DNA of 64,000 nt from an uncultured Prevotella sp. (GCA_900770395.1 CAAGKM010000043.1:284544-348543), one strand, 5' to 3'. Shown: positions 15,104 to 23,882, counted from the stretch's first letter. A program made the numbers and translations. The notes: generated from the sequence alone by a model not told the origin.

Positions 15104-16151
15104 AACTTATTATATATTCGTTAAACTTTTCTTTTGAGTCGAGCATGAATTCCACCTTTATCGGCAGCACAAACATGTTGTGGCGCACCTCGTCGCTCAG
15201 TCCTTTGATGCCGAAAATCCTTGTGGCGTCCTTCTCCGTGGTGACGATTATCTTTGGCGGCTGCATTTCGCTGAACTTGGTGTTGATGAGCACCACGTCG
15301 CTGTCGGTGAAACAGTGATGGTCGGCAAAGGTCAGTGGTGTGATGTTTGCGCCGTGAGCCTCAAGGTCGGCTTTCATCTGCTTGGGTGATGCGATGCCCG
15401 TCACGAGCAGCACGTTTTCATGCTTTATCGTTGCGAGCTTGCGCTCCTCGCCGCAATACACCGGTGTGAGCATGCCGTAGCGTATGCTTGTGAAGTAGAG
15501 TGCTTGGAATGGATACAAATCCATTGTCTTTTGAATCACTCTATAGTCCATCGGACGCAGCGTCGCCGGGCACTTTGTCACTATCACGATGTCGGCGCGC
15601 TTCTTGCCGCTTTGCGGCTCGCGCAACCGTCCTGCCGGCAACAGCTTGTCGTGGTGTATCATTCTGTTGTAGTCAACCAGCAGAATGTTTATGCCTGGCT
15701 TTACATAGCGGTGCTGGAAGGCATCGTCGAGCACTATCACGTCAGTGTCGGGCTTCTCAGCACACAGGGTGTCTATGCCGTGACAGCGTTTCTTGTCCAC
15801 CGCCACGCGGATGTCGGGAAACTTGCTGTGCATCTGGTATGGCTCGTCGCCAATTGCCGCTGCCGTGCTGTCGCTGTCGGCAAGCACAAATCCCTTGCTC
15901 TTCCGCTTGTATCCACGGCTTAGGACTGCCACCTTGAAATCGTCTTTCAGCAGGCGTACAAGGTATTCCACGTGAGGTGTCTTGCCTGTGCCGCCAACGG
16001 TAATATTACCAACCGATATGACAGGAGTCACAAAAGATCTACTCTTCAACACACCAATGTCGAAGAGCAGGTTTCTTAGTCTTACCGCCAGTCCGTAAAT
16101 CCAGCTCAGTGGCAACAGCCAGCGGTGTATCTTTATGTGATTGCTGTCCAT
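14988..16151 (-). CDS. lpxK: tetraacyldisaccharide 4'-kinase
   Basis: 387 residues. LpxK phosphorylates the 4' position of the lipid A disaccharide at the inner membrane. A hydrophobic N-terminal anchor (WLLPLSWIYGLAVRLRNLLF) is followed by the P-loop SVGNITVGGTGKTPHVEYL (residues about 46-64), VLSRGYKRKSKGF, GDEPYQMH, and the catalytic DDAFQHRYV. The C-terminal about 38 residues (IGNRSRTISFRNN at the end) overlap punA by 116 nt in another frame and look low in conservation. It sits 14 nt downstream of sppA in the pepT-thiL unit. The normal stop for the family may be earlier, so the tail may be an extension. Confidence 0.94.
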   Translation of the reverse strand: MDSNHIKIHRWLLPLSWIYGLAVRLRNLLFDIGVLKSRSFVTPVISVGNITVGGTGKTPHVEYLVRLLKDDFKVAVLSRGYKRKSKGFVLADSDSTAAAIGDEPYQMHSKFPDIRVAVDKKRCHGIDTLCAEKPDTDVIVLDDAFQHRYVKPGINILLVDYNRMIHHDKLLPAGRLREPQSGKKRADIVIVTKCPATLRPMDYRVIQKTMDLYPFQALYFTSIRYGMLTPVYCGEERKLATIKHENVLLVTGIASPKQMKADLEAHGANITPLTFADHHCFTDSDVVLINTKFSEMQPPKIIVTTEKDATRIFGIKGLSDEVRHNMFVLPIKVEFMLDSKEKFNEYIISYVRKNSRNSILAKGKNDHKPGNSDNIGNRSRTISFRNN

Positions 16152-16165
16152 TAACTATTTTCTTT

Positions 16166-17950
16166 TCACTTAATTACTATGTGATATGGCAGCCGTGCCT
16201 GTATGGCGCTCTGCCTGTTGATATTGCGCAGATACATGAACGGAGCGTAATACTCGCCAAGAGCCTGGCGCATCTGCTCGTCAAGATAGTTGCCGCCGCT
16301 CTCGCCGTTGAGCATCTTCATAAACTGCTCCATGCTGTCGGCAGTTCCCGGATAAGCCGCAGTGTAATATTTGTCAAGCTTTGCCAGCTTGGCAGCCTTT
16401 GCCACTGCCTCGTTGATACCGCCGAAGTCATCAACAAGCTTCACCTTCTTTGCATCTGTTGCAAGCCACACACGTCCCTGTGCAATCTTCTCAACAGCGT
16501 CAACCGACATCTTTCTGCCGTCGGCAACACGCTTGCGGAACAGATTGTAGCCACGCTCGATATAGGCGTTGAGATAATTCAGCTCATCGCTGTTGAACGG
16601 ACGCGAGAGTGTGCCGAATGTGGCGTGCTTGTTGGTCTTCACCTCATCAAACTTCACTCCGAGCTTGTCGGTGAGCAGTCCGCTGAAGTCAGGGAACATA
16701 CCGAAGATACCTATCGAACCGGTGATGGTCATAGGTTCGGCATAGATGTAATTGGCTGCACAGCTGATATAGTAACCGCCAGAGGCAGCATAGCCGCCCA
16801 TTGACACCACCACAGGCTTCTTTGCCTTGAGCTGCATCACCGAGTGCCATATCTGCTCTGAGGCAAACGCGCTACCGCCTGGAGAGTTGACACGCAGCAC
16901 CACAGCCTTCACGTCGTCATTGGCTGCCAGTGCGTCAAGATCCTTGCACACCTCACTGCCCACGATGCTTTGCTCGCCCGAAGCCATTGATGCCACTTCA
17001 TCCACAATGTCACCGTAAGCATAATATACGGCAATCTCGTCGCCGTCTTTTTTCTTTGTAGCCGGCAGATTCTTCATCTCTGTCAGTGACACCTGATTGA
17101 TACTCTCATCGGCATCAATCTTCAGCATCTTCTTTATCTCGCCTTTCACCTCGTTGGCATAAAGCACCTTGTCCACAAGCTTCATCTTAACCAGCTTGCC
17201 GCTCTCCTCCAATGCCACCATGCCGTCGGCGTATGTGTTGAGCTGCTCCTTGCTTACCTTGCGGCTTGCCGACACATCGGTGAGCATCTGATTCCACAGA
17301 CCGTCCATATATGCCTGTGTCTGCTCGCGGTTAGGCTCGCTCATCTTGTCGGCTGTCATGGTCTCGGGAGCACTCTTGTATATTCCCACCTTTGCCAGCT
17401 GGAAGCGCACGCCAAACTTGGCAAGCAGGTCTTTCAGAAAGTAAGGAGTGCCGCCGAGTCCGTGCCAGTCGAGCATTCCCTGCGGGTTGATGTATACTTT
17501 GTCCGCCACGCTGCATATATAATATGTCATCTGCGTGTAGCTGTCGCCGTAAGCCACAATCCATTTGCCGCTCTTCTTAAAGTCTACGAGCGCCTTGCGC
17601 AGTGCCTCTGCCGATGCAGGTGTATCGGGCATGAATGCCCCTGCCTCCAGATATATGCCCTTTATCTCCTTGCTGTCCTTTGCCTTTGCTATGGCATCAG
17701 TCAGATTGTCGAGCCCCAGCCCCTGGGCTCCGCCGCCACTGATGGTACTGATAAAGTCGAGGGCTGGTTCACGCTCACCCATTGCTCCGTTAAGGGAGAT
17801 TACAAACACAGAGTTGTCGCTAAGCTTGGTTGTCGCCGACTCCGACGCCACCATTCCCACGATTGAGATCACACCGATAATACACATAATCAGCACAATC
17901 ATCATGAAGCCCACCATTGTGGCAAACACGTTTTTTAGGAAATCTTTCAT
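16166..17950 (-). CDS. sppA: signal peptide peptidase SppA, long (67K) type
   Basis: 594 residues. A membrane-anchored serine protease that degrades cleaved signal peptides. There is one N-terminal transmembrane helix (residues about 9-33), then two tandem crotonase-like domains. The general-base lysine lies in GIYKSAPETM of the first domain and the nucleophile serine in GGYAASGGYYIS of the second; TGSIGIFGMFPDF follows. This is the same domain division as in E. coli SppA. Downstream of pepT by 18 nt and upstream of lpxK by 14 nt, so part of one transcription unit. Confidence 0.95.
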   Translation of the reverse strand: MKDFLKNVFATMVGFMMIVLIMCIIGVISIVGMVASESATTKLSDNSVFVISLNGAMGEREPALDFISTISGGGAQGLGLDNLTDAIAKAKDSKEIKGIYLEAGAFMPDTPASAEALRKALVDFKKSGKWIVAYGDSYTQMTYYICSVADKVYINPQGMLDWHGLGGTPYFLKDLLAKFGVRFQLAKVGIYKSAPETMTADKMSEPNREQTQAYMDGLWNQMLTDVSASRKVSKEQLNTYADGMVALEESGKLVKMKLVDKVLYANEVKGEIKKMLKIDADESINQVSLTEMKNLPATKKKDGDEIAVYYAYGDIVDEVASMASGEQSIVGSEVCKDLDALAANDDVKAVVLRVNSPGGSAFASEQIWHSVMQLKAKKPVVVSMGGYAASGGYYISCAANYIYAEPMTITGSIGIFGMFPDFSGLLTDKLGVKFDEVKTNKHATFGTLSRPFNSDELNYLNAYIERGYNLFRKRVADGRKMSVDAVEKIAQGRVWLATDAKKVKLVDDFGGINEAVAKAAKLAKLDKYYTAAYPGTADSMEQFMKMLNGESGGNYLDEQMRQALGEYYAPFMYLRNINRQSAIQARLPYHIVIK

Positions 17951-17968
17951 TGTTTTATTTTTTGTTTG

Positions 17969-19192
17969 TTAGTTGTTCCATCCGCCTACAATCTTGCAGA
18001 TATTCACCACCACCTGCATGGCTTTCTCCATAGACTGCACCGACACAAATTCGTAAGGACCGTGGAAGTTCACTCCGCCTGCAAAGATATTGGGGCAAGG
18101 CAGTCCCTTAAACGACAGCTGCGCGCCGTCCGTGCCGCCGCGTATGGGCTGCACCTTGGGAGCCACGCCGCTCATCTGCATGGCGTGGAGCACCACGTCG
18201 ATGACGTGCATCTGCGGGTCAATCTTCTCCTTCATGTTGTAGTACTGGTCCTTTATTTCTGCCACTACGGTGCCCTCGCCGTACTTCTCGCACATCTTGG
18301 CGGCACACTCCTGCATGAAGTCCTTGCGGTCCTCAAACTTGTCGCGGTCGTGGTCGCGGATGATGTAGCTGAGAGTGGCGTTCTCGGTGTTTGCCTCGAT
18401 GCCTGTGAGATGATAGAAGCCCTGATAGCCCTCAGTGGTCTCGGGACGCTCGTCGGCAGGCAGCATGGCGGCAAACTCCGTTGCCAGCACACCGGCATTA
18501 ATCATCTTGCCCTTGGCATATCCTGGATGCACGCTCACACCCTTGATTCTTATTTTTGCCCCGGCGGCGTTGAAGTTCTCAAACTCCAGCTCGCCCACAT
18601 CGCCGCCGTCCATGGTGTAAGCCCACTCGCATCCAAACTTCTCAACGTCGAAGTTATGCGCACCCATGCCTATCTCCTCATCAGGGTTGAAAGCAATGCG
18701 TATGTCGCCATGCTTTACGTCCTTGTGGTCGCGCAGCCAGCACATCGCCTGCACTATCTCGGCAATGCCAGCCTTGTCGTCGGCGCCGAGCAGTGTGGTG
18801 CCGTCGGTCACGATAAGGTCCTCGCCCACATGGCCCAGCAACTCGGGAAACTTCTTTGGGCTCGACACTATGCCGTCGCTCAGCTCAATGTCGCTGCCGT
18901 CATAGTTGCTCACTATCCTTGCCTTAATATTTGCGCCGCTGCAGTCTGGACTTGTGTCGTAGTGGCTGATGAATCCTATGGTGGGCACTTTCTCGCTTGT
19001 GTTCGACTTCAGTGTGGCGTAGATATATCCCATCTCGTCCATCTCCACGTCGCTCAGCCCCTCCTGCTCAAGTTCTTTTTTAAGATACTCTGCGAAAACA
19101 AGCTGTTTTCGCGTACTGGGAACACCCTCGCCGTCCTCAGCCGACTGGGTGTCAAATTTGGTGTAGTTTATAAACCTTTCTGTAATATCCAT
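17969..19192 (-). CDS. pepT: peptidase T (tripeptide aminopeptidase)
   Basis: 407 residues. An M20 metallopeptidase that removes N-terminal residues from tripeptides in the cytoplasm. Metal ligands are visible as H77 and D79 in GFISHYDTSPD, then the central DGTTLLGADDKAGIAEI, FNPDEEIGMG with the catalytic Glu, YTMDGGDVGELEFENFNAAG, and IRGGTDGAQLSFKGLPCPN near the end with the last metal His later. It is the first gene of the five-gene unit, 32 nt behind the promoter at 19231-19238. Confidence 0.96.
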   Translation of the reverse strand: MDITERFINYTKFDTQSAEDGEGVPSTRKQLVFAEYLKKELEQEGLSDVEMDEMGYIYATLKSNTSEKVPTIGFISHYDTSPDCSGANIKARIVSNYDGSDIELSDGIVSSPKKFPELLGHVGEDLIVTDGTTLLGADDKAGIAEIVQAMCWLRDHKDVKHGDIRIAFNPDEEIGMGAHNFDVEKFGCEWAYTMDGGDVGELEFENFNAAGAKIRIKGVSVHPGYAKGKMINAGVLATEFAAMLPADERPETTEGYQGFYHLTGIEANTENATLSYIIRDHDRDKFEDRKDFMQECAAKMCEKYGEGTVVAEIKDQYYNMKEKIDPQMHVIDVVLHAMQMSGVAPKVQPIRGGTDGAQLSFKGLPCPNIFAGGVNFHGPYEFVSVQSMEKAMQVVVNICKIVGGWNN

Positions 19193-19230
19193 AATTAAGC
19201 GTAATTCGTTAAAATCTATATTCTAATTTG

Positions 19231-19238
19231 CAAATGTA
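19231..19238 (-). promoter_or_regulatory. promoter of the pepT-sppA-lpxK-punA-thiL unit
   Basis: TAcaTTTG then C on the minus strand, about 40 nt before the pepT start. Gene gaps downstream are 18, 14, -116 and 16 nt with no internal terminators seen. Confidence 0.6.
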
Positions 19239-19352
19239 CGAGAATTTTTTCATATTCGCTCCATTTTATCATCTTTTAACGCAAAAACGCTTTAAAAATT
19301 CGCTTAACGATGTATGTGCTGGTCATCAGCGACTTAAAAAGATGACATGTTT

Positions 19353-20267
19353 TTATAACTTCCTCAGTATGTTGCGGTTTGCCTTGTCTATCGTCGATGT
19401 TTGTATGGATGCCAGATAGATTCGTGTGGTTGCTTCAGAGTCGTGTCCCATTGCTCCGCTGATGACACACAGCGGCACGTTCTCGTTGTGTGCGATGCTT
19501 GCCCAGCTGTGGCGCGCTACATACAGGCTTAGAGGCGTTGAGATGCGGAGCAGTGAGGATAGCTTTTTCAGTTTGCGGTTGATTTTTCGCGCCATTACTC
19601 GATATTGGCTCATCTCGGTTCCGTCTTCACGTTGTATGATTGGCAGCAGGTATTTTGTGCTTGTATTGGGGTGCTTGTCGATGAGTTGCTGCATATGCCG
19701 TTCCCAATGTATGCTCAGCTGTTGTCCTGTTTTTCGTCGGCAGTAGGTGAGTTGTCCGTTGTGCAGGTCGGTTTTGCGCAGAAAGGCGATGTCTACGGGT
19801 GACATTCCGCGCAGATAGAATGCGAGGAGGAAGATGTCACGTGCGAAGTCGAGTGTGGAGTCGGATGTGATGGTGGTGTTTTTGATGCGTCTGATGTCTG
19901 CAAGTGTTATTGCGCGTTTTGAGGTCTTGTCGATGCCGGTGTATACATGGCGGAATGGCTGGCGGTCGGTGGTAAGTTGTTGTTCCACAGCTCTGTTGTA
20001 TGCAGTGCGCAGTATGCGCATATAGAAAGATGTGGTGTTTCGGCAGAGGTGGCGTGACCGCAGCCATGTCTCATATTTGAGAGTGAAATCCTGTGTGATG
20101 TCGTCGAAGCTCATGTCGCGCTCATGTCGGAAGCTCATGATGCTGCTGAGTGCCTGCTGATAGGTGGCGGCGGTTCCCGTCTTCCCAATCTGCTGCAACT
20201 GCGTGATCTGGTGGCGGAAGAAGGTAAATACCGTCTTTGTCGCCTGTTTTGTGTTTGTTGATGTCAT
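19353..20267 (-). CDS. solitary tyrosine-type site-specific recombinase
   Basis: 304 residues. A SAM-like core-binding N-terminal domain (about 10-105) precedes the catalytic domain. Catalytic positions are R153 (FYLRGMSPVDIA), K179 (CRRKTGQ), R252 and H253 in LYVARHSWAS, H275 (GAMGHDSEATT) and nucleophile Y284 (TRIYLAS). Tyr249 stands where many integrases have His, which as I recall is common in this Bacteroidetes clade, whose members include DNA invertases acting on promoter segments. No excisionase, relaxase or att-like repeats flank it, so it is not part of a recognisable element. It lies 3.3 kb from the inverted repeats at 23500 and 23938. Confidence 0.93.
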   Translation of the reverse strand: MTSTNTKQATKTVFTFFRHQITQLQQIGKTGTAATYQQALSSIMSFRHERDMSFDDITQDFTLKYETWLRSRHLCRNTTSFYMRILRTAYNRAVEQQLTTDRQPFRHVYTGIDKTSKRAITLADIRRIKNTTITSDSTLDFARDIFLLAFYLRGMSPVDIAFLRKTDLHNGQLTYCRRKTGQQLSIHWERHMQQLIDKHPNTSTKYLLPIIQREDGTEMSQYRVMARKINRKLKKLSSLLRISTPLSLYVARHSWASIAHNENVPLCVISGAMGHDSEATTRIYLASIQTSTIDKANRNILRKL

Positions 20268-20352
20268 AATTTATAATATTAAAAAACGTAAGTAAATATA
20301 TAAAGGAGAAAGTACACATTGTGTTGCCATGTGAACTTTTTTTTCTTGTTTT

Positions 20353-20384
20353 TTTGGATGTATGGAAAAAATATAGTAAATTTG
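20353..20384 (+). promoter_or_regulatory. promoter of the DUF4492-cydAB operon
   Basis: TTTG (20353-20356), 20 nt, TAaaTTTG (20377-20384), then C. The start codon of the first gene is 44 nt downstream. Confidence 0.7.
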
Positions 20385-20428
20385 CAGCCAGAACATTAAG
20401 CGCTAACCACCAATCACAGAACAATAAA

Positions 20429-20638
20429 ATGGGCGATATATTATATAAGGTGTGGCGGCTTTATGCCGACGGCTTCCGGCAGATGACTGTCGGAAGGACT
20501 CTTTGGGCACTGATAATAGTGAAGCTGATTGTGATTTTCGTGATACTGAGATGGCTGTTCTTTCCCGACTATGTGAGGACGAATGCCCCACAGGGGCAGG
20601 AGGCAGAGTTCGTGGCGGGAGAGGTGCTGGGGAAATGA
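20429..20638 (+). CDS. DUF4492 small membrane protein of the cytochrome bd operon
   Basis: 69 residues from the ATG at 20429; the longer frame from 20321 would start upstream of the promoter. It has a basic N-terminus (MGDILYKVWRLYADGFRQMT), one transmembrane helix at about residues 24-43 (LWALIIVKLIVIFVILRWLFF) and a short acidic tail. This is the small protein often encoded just before cydA in Bacteroidetes; from position and size it could be an accessory or assembly subunit of the oxidase, a function not established here. Confidence 0.85.
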   Translation: MGDILYKVWRLYADGFRQMTVGRTLWALIIVKLIVIFVILRWLFFPDYVRTNAPQGQEAEFVAGEVLGK

Positions 20639-20665
20639 AGAGTGAAGAATGAAGAGTGAAGAATT
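20637..20665 (+). repeat. gaaga-type simple repeat
   Basis: Two tandem gaagagtgaagaat-type units immediately after the DUF4492 stop. The same sequence occurs at 41545-41575. Short repeats of this kind are scattered between genes in many Bacteroidetes. Confidence 0.7.
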
Positions 20666-20716
20666 GGCTCCGCTGATGAAGAGTTTTTGAATTTTGAGTT
20701 GTGAGGCTTTGGTGGA

Positions 20717-20762
20717 TGTCGGACAAGTCGGACAGGTCAGACGGGTCAGACAGGCTGGACAA
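20717..20762 (+). repeat. 9-bp tandem repeat (ggacaggtc type)
   Basis: Five imperfect units of the form (g/a)gacaggtc with period 9. The same family recurs at 60261-60341. Non-coding, between DUF4492 and cydA. Confidence 0.75.
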
Positions 20763-20796
20763 GAATTGTGAATTAATTTAAATACAATAAAAACTT

Positions 20797-22365
20797 ATGA
20801 CGAATTTGTTATTAGACATTGATTTTGCGGCGGTTGACTGGGCGAGGGCTCAGTTTGCGCTCACCGCCATCTATCACTGGCTGTTTGTGCCCCTGACGCT
20901 GGGGCTTGCCGTGATTATGGGTGTGGCGGAGACGGTTTATTACCGCACGGGAGACGGGTTTTGGCTGTCGGCGGCAAAGTTCTGGCAGCGTCTGTTTGGT
21001 GTCAACTTTGCCATCGGCGTTGCCACGGGTATTATCCTTGAGTTTCAGTTTGGCACCAACTGGAGCAACTACTCATGGTTCGTTGGCGACATCTTCGGCG
21101 CACCTCTCGCCGTTGAGGGCATCGTGGCGTTCTTCATGGAGTCCACGTTTGTGGCTGTGATGTTCTTTGGCTGGAACAAGGTGAGCCGCGGATTCCATCT
21201 TGCCTCCACTTGGCTCACGGGCATCGGTGCCACCATCTCGGCATGGTGGATTCTGGTGGCAAACGCATGGATGCAATACCCCGTGGGCTGTGAGTTCAAT
21301 CCCGACACCATGCGCAACGAGATGGCATCGTTTGCCGAGGTTGCCCTGTCGCCAATGGGCGTGAACAAGTTCTTACATGCCGTCACCTCATCGTGGATTA
21401 TCGGTGCACTGTTTGTGATGGCTGTATGCTGCTGGTATCTGCTGAAGAAGCGTCATGAGCGTCTTGCCGTGACGGGCATCAAGATGGCATCGGCATTAGG
21501 ACTGGTAGGCTCGCTGCTTGCCATGCACAGCGGTGACGGCTCGGCATATCAGGTGGCGCAGCGGCAGCCCATGAAGTTGGCGGCGATGGAGGCGCTTTAC
21601 AGCGGCGGCGAGAGTCAGGACCTCACCTGCATAGCGATGGTTCCACCCTTTAGCCAGCCCGACTATGAGAGCGAGGCTGAGCCGCCATTGAAGATAGCCA
21701 TCCCCAAAGCCCTCTCGCTGCTTGCTACAAGGACTATGGACGGCTACGTGCCGGGTGTGAAAGATATTCTCGACGGCGGCTACAGGCAGCCCGACGGAAC
21801 AGTGGCGCTGAGCGTGGAGCAGAAGATGGAGCGCGGCCGCAGGGCTATAGCCAATCTCAAGGAGTATCGTGGCATGGCGGCAAAAGGAAAAGGCAAAGCT
21901 GACGTTGTCCGCATGGAACAATTGAAGAGGGAGCTTGCCGAGGATATGCCTTACTTTGGCTACGGCTATGTTAGGGATAGGGCGCAGGTGGTGCCGTTCA
22001 TCCCCGTGTGCTTCTACTCGTTCCGCGTGATGGTTGGGCTGGGCACGCTGTTCCTCGTGTTCTTCATCGTGATGGCAGTGCTGGCGTTCCGCCGTGACGT
22101 GAGCCGCCACAAGTGGCTGCTATGGAGTGGCATTGTGCTGCTGCCCCTTGGATATATCGCCAGCGAGGCAGGATGGATTGTTGCCGAGCTTGGCCGCCAG
22201 CCGTGGACCATTCAGGACATGCTGCCCACGTGGGTTGGCGTGAGCGGAGTGGGCAGCGGCAGCGTGATGCTCACCTTTTTCATCTTCCTCGTGCTGTTCA
22301 CGGTGCTGTTGGCGGTGGAGATAAATATCATGTTGAAACAGATAAAGAAAGGACCGGAACTATGA
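20797..22365 (+). CDS. cydA: cytochrome bd ubiquinol oxidase subunit I
   Basis: 522 residues, about nine transmembrane helices. CydA holds the quinol site and the three hemes; with CydB it reduces oxygen at the inner membrane with high affinity and forms a proton gradient without pumping. Seen are RAQFALTAIYHWLFVPLTLGL with the heme b595 His, NFAIGVATGIILEFQFGTNW, EGIVAFFMESTFVAVMFFGW, the HSGDGSAYQVAQRQPMKLAA segment with the second heme His, and the C-terminal EAGWIVAELGRQPWTIQDML. A hydrophilic segment of about 130 residues follows the QRQPMKLAAMEA block, in the place of the quinol-binding loop. Its stop overlaps the cydB start by 4 nt. Confidence 0.96.
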   Translation: MTNLLLDIDFAAVDWARAQFALTAIYHWLFVPLTLGLAVIMGVAETVYYRTGDGFWLSAAKFWQRLFGVNFAIGVATGIILEFQFGTNWSNYSWFVGDIFGAPLAVEGIVAFFMESTFVAVMFFGWNKVSRGFHLASTWLTGIGATISAWWILVANAWMQYPVGCEFNPDTMRNEMASFAEVALSPMGVNKFLHAVTSSWIIGALFVMAVCCWYLLKKRHERLAVTGIKMASALGLVGSLLAMHSGDGSAYQVAQRQPMKLAAMEALYSGGESQDLTCIAMVPPFSQPDYESEAEPPLKIAIPKALSLLATRTMDGYVPGVKDILDGGYRQPDGTVALSVEQKMERGRRAIANLKEYRGMAAKGKGKADVVRMEQLKRELAEDMPYFGYGYVRDRAQVVPFIPVCFYSFRVMVGLGTLFLVFFIVMAVLAFRRDVSRHKWLLWSGIVLLPLGYIASEAGWIVAELGRQPWTIQDMLPTWVGVSGVGSGSVMLTFFIFLVLFTVLLAVEINIMLKQIKKGPEL

Positions 22366-23474
22366 CATACGATTTTCTTCAGCATTACTGGTGGTTTTTG
22401 GTGTCGCTGCTTGGCGCGCTGCTCGTGTTCCTGCTCTTTGTGCAGGGCGCAAACACCATGATATTCTCGCTTAGCCGGAATGAAGACGAGCGAAAAAAGA
22501 TTATTGGCTGCACAGGCCGCAAGTGGGAGCTGACGTTCACCACGCTTGTGGTGTTTGGCGGAGCGTTCTTTGCATCGTTCCCGCTGTTCTACAGCACCAG
22601 CTTCGGCGGAGCCTACTGGCTGTGGATGATTATCCTGTTCTCGTTCGTGTTGCAGGCTGTGAGCTACGAGTATCAGAGTAAGCCCGGCAATTTCCTCGGG
22701 GCAGGCTTCTTCCGCTGGTGCCTTGTGCTCAACGGAGTTGTCGGTCCGCTGCTTCTTGGCGGTGCCGTGGCGACATTCTTCAACGGCTCCAACTTTGTGA
22801 TAGAGAAGAACAACATGCTCAGCGACTTCTCTCCCGTGATAAGCCGCTGGGCAAACGCCAGCCACGGGCTTGATGCGCTGCTTTGCGTGTGGAATCTCAT
22901 TCTCGGCGTGGCTGTGGCACTGCTCTCGCAGTGTCTCGGACTGCTCTATATCATAAACAATGTGGATGACGGCAGCATCCGCCGCCGCGCCTCTGTGCGT
23001 CTTGTCGGCTTGGCTGCCGTGTTTGTGGTGTTCTTCGTGTCGTTCCTCGTGCATGTGCTGCTCAAGGACGGCTATGCCGTAGACCCCGCCACAGGCATCA
23101 TCTCGATGGAGCCGATGAAGTATCTCCACAACCTTACGCACATGTGGTATCTGCTCATTGCGCTGCTTGCCGGAGTGGCGCTGGTGCTCTACGGCATCAT
23201 CCGCACCACCGTGAGCAAGACCTACACCCGCGGCATCTGGCACGCAGGCGCCGGCACCATGCTTGTGGTGTTGGTTCTGCTGCTCACCGCAGGATGGAAC
23301 AACACTGCCTACTATCCATCTAACGCCGACCTCCAATCGTCGCTCACCATTGCCAACAGCTGCAGCAGCGAGTTCACCCTCGGCGTCATGTCGGCGGTGA
23401 GTCTGCTCATCCCGTTTGTCGTTGCCTACATCGCATATGCCTGGTATAAGATGGACGGAAAGGATATAAAATAA
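22362..23474 (+). CDS. cydB: cytochrome bd ubiquinol oxidase subunit II
   Basis: 370 residues from the ATG at 22362 (ATGA overlap with the cydA stop); a longer frame from 22113 lies inside cydA and is rejected. About eight to nine membrane helices: YWWFLVSLLGALLVFLLFVQ, LTFTTLVVFGGAFFASFPLF, FGGAYWLWMIILFSF, then the FLGAGFFRWCLVLNGVVGPLLLGGAVATFF region and the ends WNNTAYYPSNADLQSSLTIANS and LGVMSAVSLLIPFVVAYIAYAW. CydB supports CydA and completes the oxidase. The gene ends 17 nt before the first large palindrome of the candidate invertible segment. Confidence 0.95.
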   Translation: MTYDFLQHYWWFLVSLLGALLVFLLFVQGANTMIFSLSRNEDERKKIIGCTGRKWELTFTTLVVFGGAFFASFPLFYSTSFGGAYWLWMIILFSFVLQAVSYEYQSKPGNFLGAGFFRWCLVLNGVVGPLLLGGAVATFFNGSNFVIEKNNMLSDFSPVISRWANASHGLDALLCVWNLILGVAVALLSQCLGLLYIINNVDDGSIRRRASVRLVGLAAVFVVFFVSFLVHVLLKDGYAVDPATGIISMEPMKYLHNLTHMWYLLIALLAGVALVLYGIIRTTVSKTYTRGIWHAGAGTMLVVLVLLLTAGWNNTAYYPSNADLQSSLTIANSCSSEFTLGVMSAVSLLIPFVVAYIAYAWYKMDGKDIK

Positions 23475-23491
23475 AAATTGAGTATAACAAA

Positions 23492-23528
23492 ACATTTGCC
23501 CACCTCGCGCGACGAGGTGGGCAAATGT
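23492..23528. repeat. inverted repeat 1 / 16-bp hairpin (recombinase-site-like)
   Basis: Perfect 16-bp stem (23492-23507 with 23513-23528) around the asymmetric 5-nt loop cgcga. Its central 24 bp (23500-23523) recur exactly in reverse orientation at 23915-23938. Two inverted arms (ccacctcg, cgaggtgg) around a short asymmetric spacer is the build of a tyrosine-recombinase core site. No T-run follows, so it is a poor terminator. Confidence 0.85.
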
Positions 23529-23543
23529 ATAATGGGGAACTCT

Positions 23544-23598
23544 AAACGATACGTTTGCGGTTCTAAACGTATCGTTTGCGCGGCTGAACGTATCGTTT
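23544..23598. repeat. array of three 13-bp palindromes, 21-bp period
   Basis: aaacgatacgttt, aaacgtatcgttt and gaacgtatcgttt have centres at 23550, 23571 and 23592, exactly 21 bp apart. They lie inside the candidate invertible segment. Another hairpin follows at 23610-23650 (ttgggg...gcaggt / acctgc...ccccaa) and an AT-rich one at 23787-23830 just upstream of the promoter. Confidence 0.85.
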
Positions 23599-23851
23599 GA
23601 ATTTTCAAGTTGGGGGCAGGTACGGCAGATGCTGTCACCTGCCGCCCCAAAAATTCACCAATCTATTTACTACATCCTGCGCCGTCATGGCTGTGCTTTC
23701 ACTGCTGCAAAGCCATTTAGCACTCTTGTAACGGAAAGCTATGAATAATGCAGGTTAGAATCTATTTGGGCAAACCTCATACAAAAAATAGCACGCAAAA
23801 AAACAAATATCATTTTTTTTGCATGCTATTATAAAAAAATATTCAATTTAT

Positions 23852-23882
23852 TTTGCTTTTTAATATATTTTTATTACTTTTG
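23852..23882 (+). promoter_or_regulatory. susC operon promoter inside the inverted-repeat segment
   Basis: TTTG (23852-23855), 19 nt, TActTTTG (23875-23882), then C: a full consensus match reading toward susC. The predicted start is about 23889, so inverted repeat 2 (23915-23938) lies in the leader. Confidence 0.75.

Noticed and set aside
17966..19198. 410-codon open frame antisense to pepT
   Set aside because: Shadow of pepT; same reasoning as above.
19353..20267. Integrase of an element inserted at tRNA-Phe
   Set aside because: The tRNA gene is over 6 kb away across an intact housekeeping operon, and no direct repeat of the tRNA 3' end was seen near the recombinase.
22113..22361. Upstream extension of cydB
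   Set aside because: The extra 83 residues lie inside cydA in another frame and are not membrane-like; the ATGA overlap start at 22362 begins the known CydB N-terminus.
22212..23495. 427-codon open frame antisense to cydB
   Set aside because: It is the complement of a strongly conserved gene in GC-rich sequence, has composition typical of a shadow frame (His/Gln/Arg-rich) and no start context or motif.
23544..23598. The aaacgtatcgttt palindromes as serine-invertase crossover sites
   Set aside because: They are close to, but do not fit, the Bacteroides Mpi-type core as I remember it, and all three are clustered on one side of the promoter, so they cannot invert it.
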